From NCBI GenBank assembly GCA_017439675.1, contig JAFSIQ010000009.1:1-64000 (forward strand): 64,000 bases of DNA, written 5' to 3'. Below are positions 1 through 7,476 of this stretch, piece by piece. The position numbers and the translations under genes are program-made. The notes beneath the pieces are model-generated. The model was not told the DNA's origin, did no database searches, and saw only the letters and a list, made by a program, of their open reading frames with translations. Position 1 is the stretch's first letter. Each line of letters starts with the position of its first letter. This stretch comes from Lachnospiraceae bacterium. Lineage in GTDB: Bacteria; Bacillota; Clostridia; Lachnospirales; Lachnospiraceae.

Positions 1-1
1 A

Positions 2-589
2 AAAACAATGAAAGCTCTAGAGACAGGAGGAGACTTCGGACAGGAAGCAAGTAAGCTTGCCAAGAACATGGACGAGTTAGCATCCCCTGGAGCAGTGAAG
101 CTTAGCACGAAGGCAGATGAAGCAGCAGATGCGTTGAAAGCGACAGATGCCGGTGGTGTGGCAAAGAAGATTATACCGGATGTAGAGACCAGCTATGGGA
201 AGTCAAGTGATATTTTCCCAAAACCTGATACTACAAGAATTAATCTTGCAAAGGGAAGAACACGATTTACACCATTGAGAGAATCGGGAAATCCAGTTTC
301 TGCTGGTATGCAACATGTAATAGAGGGACATTTTAATAGACCATTGAGCAATAGTCGTTCGATTTTCTCGATTTCTGTAGATGATTTAAAAGGAATCTTG
401 CAAAGAAAAAGTGTTATCGCTTCGCCTATTAGTGATTTAGGTAACGGACAATATAAACGTGTTGTTGATGTTGGTGAAAATATAGGTAATACAGCACTTA
501 AGCATGGTGGAAAACCAACATCATGGATAGAAATCATTACGGATGTAAAGGGAAATATTATTACTACATATCCCGTTCCAAAACCATAG
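2..589 (+). CDS. C-terminal part of a probable polymorphic (secreted) toxin, 5' end outside window
   Basis: The reading frame is open to the left edge of the window, and the first ATG (position 8) has no room for a visible ribosome site, so this is probably the 3' end of a larger gene. The first 70 or so visible residues look like a low-complexity linker. The last 110 or so look like a compact toxin domain, with a GMQHVIEGHF segment, a SIFSISVDDLKGIL segment and a closing W-I-E-I-I-T-D-x-x-G-N-I-I-T-T-Y-P strand. That layout resembles small RNase toxin domains of the EndoU/barnase-like group, but I cannot name the family. It is followed after 3 nt by a small acidic gene, the usual toxin-immunity order, and then by an IS110 remnant. 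Toxin identity is inference from domain look and context. Confidence 0.55.
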   Translation, partial: KTMKALETGGDFGQEASKLAKNMDELASPGAVKLSTKADEAADALKATDAGGVAKKIIPDVETSYGKSSDIFPKPDTTRINLAKGRTRFTPLRESGNPVSAGMQHVIEGHFNRPLSNSRSIFSISVDDLKGILQRKSVIASPISDLGNGQYKRVVDVGENIGNTALKHGGKPTSWIEIITDVKGNIITTYPVPKP

Positions 590-598
590 GAGATGTAT

Positions 599-970
599 AT
601 GAATAGAGTGAACGCAATTGATGTATTAAAACTACATAGTGATTTTAATAAAGAAAATAGTTTTTTATATGCTATTAAAGAAAGTAATATAGTGGATTAC
701 AATTTGTTTCAAGAGATTATGGATAGTCTTATTGTTCTAAGTAAAGATACTATTGAAAAAGAGCAAATAAAAAATGTTTACAGTATAGTTTTTTGGTGCA
801 GAAGTTGGCTGGATGCGGGTTGGATTGAAAAACAACTTGGTTCAGCTGCTAAAGAGACATTAAGGGTTTATACAGAAATTATCGAAAATGCTTTATATTA
901 CCTACTTGAAAATAATGCAGAAGAAGCATTTTGGGCATACAATGAGTTTTTAGATGGAAGATACAATTGA
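599..970 (+). CDS. Probable immunity protein for the upstream toxin
   Basis: Small soluble protein of 123 residues, mostly predicted helical, with no signal peptide or membrane segment. I recognise no family. The call rests on position: it begins immediately after the toxin-like gene, the order normal for polymorphic toxin-immunity pairs. Two in-frame ATGs lie at 593 and 599; the TAGGAG motif at 587-592 fits 599 better. Its base composition is more AT-rich than the core genes that follow 2007, in keeping with an accessory gene. A stem-loop lies about 20 nt downstream of its stop. Confidence 0.5.
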   Translation: MNRVNAIDVLKLHSDFNKENSFLYAIKESNIVDYNLFQEIMDSLIVLSKDTIEKEQIKNVYSIVFWCRSWLDAGWIEKQLGSAAKETLRVYTEIIENALYYLLENNAEEAFWAYNEFLDGRYN

Positions 971-992
971 GTATGTTTTATTCCATCACAAC

Positions 993-1016
993 TAAGCCTC
1001 TCATCTGAGGGGCTTA
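993..1016 (+). terminator. Stem-loop after the immunity gene, probable terminator
   Basis: A 10-bp stem (993-1002 with 1007-1016, one G-T pair) closes a 4-nt ATCT loop. The tract after it (AAATCCTTTTA) is only moderately T-rich, so termination efficiency is uncertain. It separates the toxin-immunity pair from the oppositely oriented transposase remnant. Confidence 0.5.
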
Positions 1017-1043
1017 AATCCTTTTATTAGATTATCGAAACTA

Positions 1044-1964
1044 TCACACAAACTTTATTGGTTCATAAAGTTTACCATCTCTAAGTATCGCATAGATAAT
1101 CGTAGTTAGCTTATTTGAAACAGCACCAACAGCACTGAGATGGTGTTTGCCTTGGTCTCGTTTCTTTCGGTAATAATCATTTAAAGGGTTATCGTGGAAG
1201 GAGCAACAACTGGCGGCAAGGAAGATAGCATGTCTAAGGTATGGAGAACCACGTTTTGACATATGGTTTCTAGTAGAGCAGAATTCACCAGACTGTCTTA
1301 CGGTTGGATCAATACCGGCATAAGCTACTAAAGCGGCAGAATTACGAAAACGTTTGATATCACCAATCTCACTTAAGATGCAGGCAGCAATGATAGGAGA
1401 GATATTTGGAATTGTATGTAAGTAACAATCGAACGTGTCGTAGTACTTAAGGATTTCTTCTTCCAGTTCTTTTATCTGCTGATTGAGTACATTTAATCGC
1501 TCAAAAAGTTGTTTTAACTGGAAAGAAAACGCACTTTGTGCTATCTTGATACCAAAGGTATTAGTCGCAGCTTCTTTTATAGCGATGGCTTTTTGGATGG
1601 TAATCCTGTTGTGACTTTTATCTTTGATAAGGGCAAACAGTTCATCAACAGGAGCGTTAGCAATGTTATCAGGGGTGATATATGTTTCTAATATGCCTGT
1701 TGGTGTGCTACCCCACAAATAAGAAAACTGTTTTTCATATTCAGGAAAGATTTGTTCTAAGACTGTATTAATGCGAAGTTTAATTTGTGTTCGGTCAGAG
1801 ACCACACTTTCTCTATAGCGACAAAGCTGGCGCATAGCAAGTAATCGCTCGTCAGCTAGTGTTGTGGTAGTAAACTGACCAAAACGTATGAGAATCCCTT
1901 TTGCGGTATGGAATTTGTTATACGTTTGAAGCGTATTGGTTTCAGATAATGAGGAACTAACAAC
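1044..1964 (-). pseudogene. IS110-family transposase remnant lacking the N-terminal DEDD domain
   Basis: The 263 residues from the first ATG (1835) match the C-terminal half of IS110/IS1111 transposases: a coiled-coil region, the helix-hairpin-helix-like stretch around IPNISPIIAACILSEIGD, then the YAGIDPTVRQSGEF segment containing the conserved Ser region, and the SKRGSPYLRHAIFLAA helix. Translating upstream of that ATG in frame still gives IS110-like sequence (RLLAMRQLCRYRESVV) for about 20 codons, but the frame ends at a TAA at 1965-1967. The RuvC-like DEDD catalytic domain, normally about 150 residues, is absent. The protein should be inactive. IS110 elements have no long terminal inverted repeats, so element ends cannot be set here. 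Confidence 0.85.
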
Positions 1965-2006
1965 TTAAGTACAAGGATTAAAATAATAGGTAAGAAAGGA
2001 ACAATC

Positions 2007-3755
2007 ATGGCTTTTGATGGAGTAGTAATTTCGAATATAGTAAGAGATATGAAAGAGCGTCTAATAGGAGGACGCATTTATAAGATATATCAGCCGGAGG
2101 CGGATGAGATTAACTTAGTGGTGAAGAATCACGGAACCACATATCGTCTCATGTTAAATGCGAGTGCAACTTTACCTCTTGTGTATTTTTTAGAGGGGAA
2201 TAAGTTGAATCCGCCAACGGCACCGAATTTCTGTATGTTGCTTCGCAAGCACATTGGAAATGGAAGGGTAATTGAAGTGGAACAGCCGGGTTTTGAGCGA
2301 ATTATCAGCATTCACATCGAGCATTTAGACGAGATGGGGGATGTGTGCCGCAAACGATTGGTTGTGGAGCTGATGGGAAAACACAGTAACATTATTTTCA
2401 TGGAGGAAGATGGAAGAATTATCGATTCCATTAAGCGGATTGGCGCGCAGATTAGCTCGGTTCGAGAGGTACTTCCAGGCAGGGAATATGTATTACCTCC
2501 GAATGAGAAAATGAGCCCGTTTGATGTGAAGAAAGACTATTTTAAGGATGTAATATTAGAGCAATCCATGAGCATTGATAAAGCAATCTATTCCTCAATT
2601 ACAGGATTTTCTAAGTTGATTGCCAATGAGTTGTGTTTTCAGGCAGGAATTGATGGTAACTTCAGTACAGACAGTTTGGCAGATGGCAACAAGGATAGAT
2701 TGTGGGATTGTTTTCAGGCATTTGTGCTTCGCATACAGGAGGGGAAATATGAACCGGTCATTGTATATGAAGATGGACAACCAGTGGCGTTTAGTGCGGT
2801 TCCTCTCACTATGTACGAGGATTTAGAGGTGGAAACCTTTGACACTATATCAGATGTGTTATTCACCTATTACAGTGAAAAGGACACCTATTCCAGAATT
2901 CATCAAAAATCCACAGATTTGCGAAGGGTGTTGGCGACTGCGGTGGAGCGTACTGCAAAGAAATATGATATCCAAAGAAAGCAGCTTAAGGATACAGAGA
3001 AAAGAGACAAGTATCGCGTCTATGGAGAGTTGTTACAGACCTACGGTTATGAGATACAGCCGGGAGATAAGAGTATTACGGTAATCAATTATTATGACAA
3101 TCAGGAGATTACTATACCGTTGGATGACAATTTAACTCCTGCCCAAAATGCAAATAAGTATTTTGACAAATATAATAAGCTAAAGCGAACCTATGAGGCA
3201 TCCTTGAGTCTTGTGGAGGAGAGTAAAGCGACACTTGACCATTTACTCTCTATGCAAAACAGCATGGAAATTGCCACTTCCGAGGCAGACCTTCTAGAAA
3301 TTAAGGAAGAGATGGTTTTAGCTGGACTTGTAAAGGCAAAGCCAACAAAGAAGACAGGGGTAAAAGCAGAAAAGAGCAAGCCATTACACTACATTTCTTC
3401 TGATGGATTTCATATGTATGTAGGTAAGAACAACCTGCAAAATGACAGGTTGACATTCAAGACAGCAGGACCGAAGGATTTGTGGTTTCATGCAAAGGAA
3501 ATGCCGGGTTCTCATGTGATTGTGAAGCTAGAGGGAGCAGAAGATATACCGGATGCAACCTATGAGGAGGCTGCAAGACTTGCGGCTTACTATTCATCAG
3601 GAAAAACCAGTCCGAAGGTGGAGATTGATTACACAAGACGAGGAAACTTGAAGAAACCGCCTCAGGCAAATCCAGGCTATGTCATCTATCACACCAATTA
3701 TTCCATGGTGGCATTGCCGGATATCAAGGGGATAGAAGAAGTGAAGGATGCATGA
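2007..3755 (+). CDS. rqcH: Rqc2 homolog RqcH (NFACT family ribosome quality-control protein)
   Basis: Protein of 582 residues with the NFACT-N domain at the start (MAFDGVVISNIVRDM, then GGRIYKIYQPEADEINLVVK), central helix-hairpin-helix and coiled-coil parts, and a C-terminal NFACT-R domain with the DLWFHAKEMPGSHVIVK signature and the closing KKPPQANPGYVIY segment. In Firmicutes RqcH binds 60S-like stalled large subunits and recruits tRNA-Ala to add alanine tails that mark the nascent chain for degradation; older annotations call it a fibronectin-binding protein. It is preceded by about 40 nt of unremarkable sequence beyond the IS110 remnant, with a GAAAGGA ribosome site. It stands alone, with a separate promoter for the next gene. 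Confidence 0.95.
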   Translation: MAFDGVVISNIVRDMKERLIGGRIYKIYQPEADEINLVVKNHGTTYRLMLNASATLPLVYFLEGNKLNPPTAPNFCMLLRKHIGNGRVIEVEQPGFERIISIHIEHLDEMGDVCRKRLVVELMGKHSNIIFMEEDGRIIDSIKRIGAQISSVREVLPGREYVLPPNEKMSPFDVKKDYFKDVILEQSMSIDKAIYSSITGFSKLIANELCFQAGIDGNFSTDSLADGNKDRLWDCFQAFVLRIQEGKYEPVIVYEDGQPVAFSAVPLTMYEDLEVETFDTISDVLFTYYSEKDTYSRIHQKSTDLRRVLATAVERTAKKYDIQRKQLKDTEKRDKYRVYGELLQTYGYEIQPGDKSITVINYYDNQEITIPLDDNLTPAQNANKYFDKYNKLKRTYEASLSLVEESKATLDHLLSMQNSMEIATSEADLLEIKEEMVLAGLVKAKPTKKTGVKAEKSKPLHYISSDGFHMYVGKNNLQNDRLTFKTAGPKDLWFHAKEMPGSHVIVKLEGAEDIPDATYEEAARLAAYYSSGKTSPKVEIDYTRRGNLKKPPQANPGYVIYHTNYSMVALPDIKGIEEVKDA

Positions 3756-3788
3756 GATAATTGGATTGGGGAAGATTGAATCACCATC

Positions 3789-3817
3789 TTGCATTTCTAG
3801 CCATATTCGGTTATAAT
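3789..3817 (+). promoter_or_regulatory. SigA-type promoter for yicC-gmk-rpoZ
   Basis: TTGCAT at 3789-3794 and TATAAT at 3812-3817 are separated by 17 nt. The expected transcription start, about 3824, coincides with the first base of a 10-bp inverted repeat (3824-3863). Confidence 0.7.
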
Positions 3818-3823
3818 TTATTA

Positions 3824-3863
3824 GTTATCGTATGCTTATTGGTTAGTTACGCGATACGATAAC
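3824..3863 (+). promoter_or_regulatory. Perfect 10-bp inverted repeat at the predicted transcript 5' end of yicC
   Basis: GTTATCGTAT (3824-3833) and its exact reverse complement (3854-3863) flank a 20-nt loop. Because it begins at the predicted transcription start, it may be a 5' stabilising stem-loop or a repressor site. No T-tract follows, so it is not a terminator. Confidence 0.55.
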
Positions 3864-3898
3864 AGGGAAAGACAATTTGATAGAAGAAGGTGATATAC

Positions 3899-4777
3899 TT
3901 GATTAAGAGTATGACAGGCTTTGGTCGTGCGGAAAGTGTGACCAAGGAACGTAAGATTATCATTGAGATGAAATCGGTGAATCACAGATACTGTGATATG
4001 AATATTAAGATGCCGAAGAAGTTTAATTTCTTTGAGGCATCTATCAGGAATCATTTGAAGAATTATATCGGAAGAGGTAAGGTAGATATCTTCATTACCT
4101 ACGAGGATTACAGAGAGAGTAAGGTTTGTGTGACCTATAATTCGGAGATTGCTGCTGAGTATGTGAAGTACTTGCATCAGATGGCAGAGGAATTCCAGTT
4201 AAAGACAGATTTATCACCGGTTGCGTTATCCAGATTCCCAGAGGTTATGACCTTAGAGGAGCAGACAGATAACGAAGAAGAGCTTTGGAAAGAGATTGAG
4301 GCAATCTTAGATGAGGCTGCAACACAGTTTGTGGAGTCAAGAACCAAAGAGGGTGAAGCGCTGAAAAATGACTTGAATGCTAAGCTAGACGGTATGCTTG
4401 AGATGGTGGAGTATATTGAGACAACATCCCCGTCCTTAGTGGATGAGTACCGCAAGCGTCTCGAAGCAAAGGTAAAGGAATTACTTGAGAATACAACCAT
4501 TGATGAAAGTCGTATTGCTACAGAGGTTACCATTTATGCAGATAAGATTTGCGTGGATGAGGAGACGGTGAGACTTCGCAGTCACATTGAGAATACGAAA
4601 GCAATCTTGCTTGAGGGCGGTAATGTAGGTCGTAAGCTTGACTTTATCGCACAAGAGATGAACCGTGAGGCGAATACTATTTTGTCAAAGGCCAATTCCC
4701 TTGATGTTTCCAACAAAGCAATTGATTTGAAAACCGAGATAGAGAAAGTTAGAGAACAGATACAGAATATAGAATAG
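3899..4777 (+). CDS. yicC: YicC/YloC-family endoribonuclease
   Basis: The family normally starts MIKSMTGFGRAE. Here that peptide is reached from a TTG codon at 3899 with AGAAGG 8 nt upstream, giving 292 residues; a GTG at 3890 lies inside the ribosome site and is less likely. The N-terminal domain (MTGFGRAE, SVNHRYCDMNIKMP) and the C-terminal DUF1732 signature around GGNVGRKLDFIAQEMNREANT are both intact. YicC proteins are endoribonucleases. Next to gmk and rpoZ, as in Bacillus, although remA, which usually lies between yicC and gmk, is absent. Confidence 0.93.
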   Translation: MIKSMTGFGRAESVTKERKIIIEMKSVNHRYCDMNIKMPKKFNFFEASIRNHLKNYIGRGKVDIFITYEDYRESKVCVTYNSEIAAEYVKYLHQMAEEFQLKTDLSPVALSRFPEVMTLEEQTDNEEELWKEIEAILDEAATQFVESRTKEGEALKNDLNAKLDGMLEMVEYIETTSPSLVDEYRKRLEAKVKELLENTTIDESRIATEVTIYADKICVDEETVRLRSHIENTKAILLEGGNVGRKLDFIAQEMNREANTILSKANSLDVSNKAIDLKTEIEKVREQIQNIE

Positions 4778-4788
4778 AGGGTGAGCAT

Positions 4789-5424
4789 ATGAATAAAAGA
4801 GGTGTGCTGATTGTCATTTCCGGATTTTCGGGAGTGGGCAAGGGAACCGTAGTGAAGAAGCTGATTGAGAAATATGGCTACAGTCTTTCTATTTCCGCCA
4901 CAACAAGAGAGCCGAGAGCTGGCGAGGTGGACGGAAAAGACTACTACTTTAAAACGGTTGCTGAATTTGAGAATCTCATTGATTACAACGGATTTATCGA
5001 ATGGGCGCAGTATGTAGAGAACTATTACGGCACTCCAAGAAAGTTTGTGGAGGACGAATTAGAAAAAGGCAATAACGTTATTTTAGAGATTGAGGTACAG
5101 GGTGCTATGCGTGTGAAGGAACAATATCCAAATGCGGTGTTGATTTTCTTGTGCGCACCAGATGCACATAGTCTCAAGGAGCGTTTAGAGGGCAGAGGCA
5201 CAGAAGATGCGAAGGTGATTGCAAAGCGTTTGAAGCGTGCTTATGAAGAAACAGATGATATGCCTTGTTATGATTATTTGGTTGTGAATGATGACTTGGA
5301 CACATGTGTGGATAACGTGAATGCAGTTATCGTGGCAGAGGGATTTAAGACATCTAACAATCAGGAATATATTACAAAAACAAAGAATGAATTAGCAGAA
5401 ATTCGAAAGGAGATTACAGTATGA
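4789..5424 (+). CDS. gmk: Guanylate kinase
   Basis: Phosphorylates GMP to GDP with ATP. The P-loop is GFSGVGKGT (usually GPSGVGKGT), followed by the STTREPR-like GMP-binding segment SATTREPRAGEVDGKDYYF, the IEWAQYVENYYGTP segment and the EGRGTEDAKVIAKRL lid. Length 211 residues matches the family. Start ATG at 4789 follows GAGGGTGA. The stop overlaps the rpoZ start by an ATGA, so the two are translationally coupled. Confidence 0.96.
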   Translation: MNKRGVLIVISGFSGVGKGTVVKKLIEKYGYSLSISATTREPRAGEVDGKDYYFKTVAEFENLIDYNGFIEWAQYVENYYGTPRKFVEDELEKGNNVILEIEVQGAMRVKEQYPNAVLIFLCAPDAHSLKERLEGRGTEDAKVIAKRLKRAYEETDDMPCYDYLVVNDDLDTCVDNVNAVIVAEGFKTSNNQEYITKTKNELAEIRKEITV

Positions 5425-5657
5425 TACATCCATCATATTCAGATTTAATGGCAGTAGTTAACAGTGAGGTAGAACCGGGAGAACAGCCAGTAGTACAGAG
5501 TCGTTACTCGATTGTACTTGCAACCGCTAAGCGTGCAAGACAGATTATTGCAGGTGAGACACCGTTGGTAAACAGTGAGGGCAAGAAGCCTTTGTCCGTT
5601 GCAGTGGAAGAGTTACATCAAAGTAAGGTTAAGATTGTCGGTGACGAGGAAGAATAA
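5421..5657 (+). CDS. rpoZ: RNA polymerase omega subunit
   Basis: Omega helps assemble and stabilise RNA polymerase. The 78-residue protein shows the family core SRYSIVLATAKRARQI and the KPLSVAVEELHQSKVKI helix. It begins inside the gmk stop codon (ATGA). In Bacillus the next gene is coaBC; here a 313-bp gap with a long hairpin and then murE follows instead. Confidence 0.95.
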   Translation: MIHPSYSDLMAVVNSEVEPGEQPVVQSRYSIVLATAKRARQIIAGETPLVNSEGKKPLSVAVEELHQSKVKIVGDEEE

Positions 5658-5720
5658 CAATCAGAGGCAGGCATAAGTTGTCTGCCTCTTCGTTTGTACA
5701 CGACGCTTTGGCAGTGTGCT

Positions 5721-5948
5721 GTCGTCGTTAGGCAATTGCGAAACTCGTGAAAACTGATATTGAGTTGTGCAAATTTAACAACTACCATAAGCAGGTACAT
5801 CTGAGTCCGTCGGCACTTAGTGAGGCAAGAATTGCCGAACTTAGTACCGCTACGCACTCGGAGTAGTGCGAACGTGCCTGCGATGGTTTGTTAAATCTGC
5901 ACAACGGTTACCACTTAAATCAGAGTTTCGCAATTGCCTAACTGTCGT
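5721..5948. repeat. Long imperfect palindrome (about 228 bp) filling the rpoZ-murE gap
   Basis: The whole 5658-5970 gap lacks a convincing gene and is dominated by one quasi-palindrome. A 19-bp segment at 5728-5746 pairs perfectly with 5923-5941. 5764-5781 pairs with 5888-5905 at 17 of 18 positions. GCAGGTAC (5791-5798) pairs with 5874-5881 including one G-T pair. The apex is GGCAA-GAA-TTGCC at 5824-5836. The arms stay in register (position sums 11660-11672), as expected for one folded unit. It could be a MITE-like insertion, a structured RNA, or a processing or attenuation site. No open frame of useful length with a ribosome site lies in it. Confidence 0.8.
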
Positions 5949-5970
5949 AGTGTAGGAAAGGAGAGTGTCT

Positions 5971-7476
5971 ATGAAGTTAGCAGACTTATTGAAAGACTTG
6001 GAATACACCCTAGTACAGGGAAGCTTGGATACAGAAGTGACAGCCGTAGAAAATGATTCCAGAAAGGTTTCTGAAGGAGCATTGTTTTTTTGTATAACGG
6101 GTGCGGTGTTTGATGGACACGCGTATGCATCAGATGTTGCCGAGAAGAACGCAGCCGTTCTTGTTGTGGAAAAGGATGTGGAGTTAGGCGAGAATAAGGA
6201 TGTGACTGTGGTGAAGGTGGCGAACACTCGTTATGCAATGGGAATGATATGCGCTGCATTTTACGGTTATCCATCAAAGAAACTGACTGTAGTTGGTATT
6301 ACAGGAACCAAGGGTAAGACAACGACAACTTACATGATCAAATCTATGTTGGAGGCTGCTGGACATAAGACGGGGTTGATTGGAACCATCGAAACGATTA
6401 TTGGAGACAGGGCAATTCCTGCAAACAATACAACACCGGAGTCCATTGTGTTACAAAGAACTTTGGCAGAGATGGTGGAAGCAGGATTAGACAGCGTGGT
6501 GATGGAGGTTTCCTCTCAGGGACTTATGTTAAACCGTGTTGCAGGAACAACATTTGAATATGGTATTTTTACTAACCTGTCAGAGGACCATATCGGACCA
6601 AATGAGCACAAGGATTTTGAGGATTATAAGACACAGAAAGCAAAACTCTTTAACATGTGTAACACCGGCATTTTTAACAAGGACGATGCTTACTGTGAAG
6701 ATATGATAAAGGGATGTAGCTGTAAGGTGCTGACCTATGGTATGAAGGCTGACTGTGACTATCGTGCGAAGAATCTTTCCTTGTACAGCAAGGACGGAAC
6801 TCTTGGTATTACCTATGATTTGGATGGAATATATCAGGAGAAGGTATTGGTAAATCTTCCTGGTGAATTTTCTGTACACAATTCTCTGTCTGCCATTGCA
6901 GTGGCAAAGGAAATGGGAGTGCCGATGAACCGGATTCTTGACATTTTGACAGACATACATGTAAAAGGACGTGTGGAAATGATTCCAATTTCGGATGCAT
7001 TTACCATATTGATTGACTATGCACATAATGCTATGAGCTTAGAGAGTATATTGACAACGCTTCGGGCGTATAACCCTGCAAGATTAGTTACCTTGTTTGG
7101 TTGTGGTGGTAACCGTGCCAAATCTCGTAGATATGAGATGGGTGAGGTTTCTGGTAACATTTCAGATTTGACTATTATTACTTCGGATAATCCGAGAAAT
7201 GAAGAGCCACAAGACATTATTGAAGATATCAAGACAGGAATTGGAAAGACAAAAGGCGAATATGTAGAGATTATTGACCGCAAGGAAGCAATTCGCTATG
7301 CTATCATGAATGCAAGGCAAGGGGATGTCATTGTGTTGGCAGGAAAAGGACACGAGGATTACCAGGAGATTAAGGGGAAGAAGTACCACATGGATGAGCG
7401 TGATTTGATACGGGAAGTATTGGAGGAAGAGGATGTTACCAGAATATGCGGATATAATAATCGATATTTCACATGA
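5971..7476 (+). CDS. murE: UDP-N-acetylmuramoyl-tripeptide synthetase MurE (meso-DAP type)
   Basis: Adds the third amino acid to UDP-MurNAc-L-Ala-D-Glu during cytoplasmic peptidoglycan precursor synthesis. 501 residues, with N-terminal uridine-binding domain (VTAVENDSRKVSEGALFF), ATP-binding loop GITGTKGKTTTTYMIKSML, the NNTTPESI segment, ENDGRA-like LSEDHIGPNEHKD, and C-terminal GCGGNRAKSRR. The C-terminal SDNPRNEEP carries the DNPR motif that selects meso-diaminopimelate. The ATG at 5971 is 7 nt after AAAGGAG; an in-frame GTG at 5965 overlaps that site and is rejected. Its 3' end overlaps priA by 44 nt. It occupies the slot that coaBC holds in the usual Firmicute cluster. Confidence 0.95.
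   Translation: MKLADLLKDLEYTLVQGSLDTEVTAVENDSRKVSEGALFFCITGAVFDGHAYASDVAEKNAAVLVVEKDVELGENKDVTVVKVANTRYAMGMICAAFYGYPSKKLTVVGITGTKGKTTTTYMIKSMLEAAGHKTGLIGTIETIIGDRAIPANNTTPESIVLQRTLAEMVEAGLDSVVMEVSSQGLMLNRVAGTTFEYGIFTNLSEDHIGPNEHKDFEDYKTQKAKLFNMCNTGIFNKDDAYCEDMIKGCSCKVLTYGMKADCDYRAKNLSLYSKDGTLGITYDLDGIYQEKVLVNLPGEFSVHNSLSAIAVAKEMGVPMNRILDILTDIHVKGRVEMIPISDAFTILIDYAHNAMSLESILTTLRAYNPARLVTLFGCGGNRAKSRRYEMGEVSGNISDLTIITSDNPRNEEPQDIIEDIKTGIGKTKGEYVEIIDRKEAIRYAIMNARQGDVIVLAGKGHEDYQEIKGKKYHMDERDLIREVLEEEDVTRICGYNNRYFT

Noticed and set aside
1926..1950. TTGAAG and GATAAT as a promoter for rqcH
   Set aside because: Spacer is only 13 nt; no better pair was found in the leader.
1856..2077. 73-residue minus-strand frame overlapping the start of rqcH
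   Set aside because: No ribosome site or family resemblance; it covers the rqcH start and the IS110 edge in a different frame.
5618..5857. Minus-strand 79-residue frame in the rpoZ-murE gap
   Set aside because: Arises from one arm of the long palindrome and the end of rpoZ; no ribosome site.
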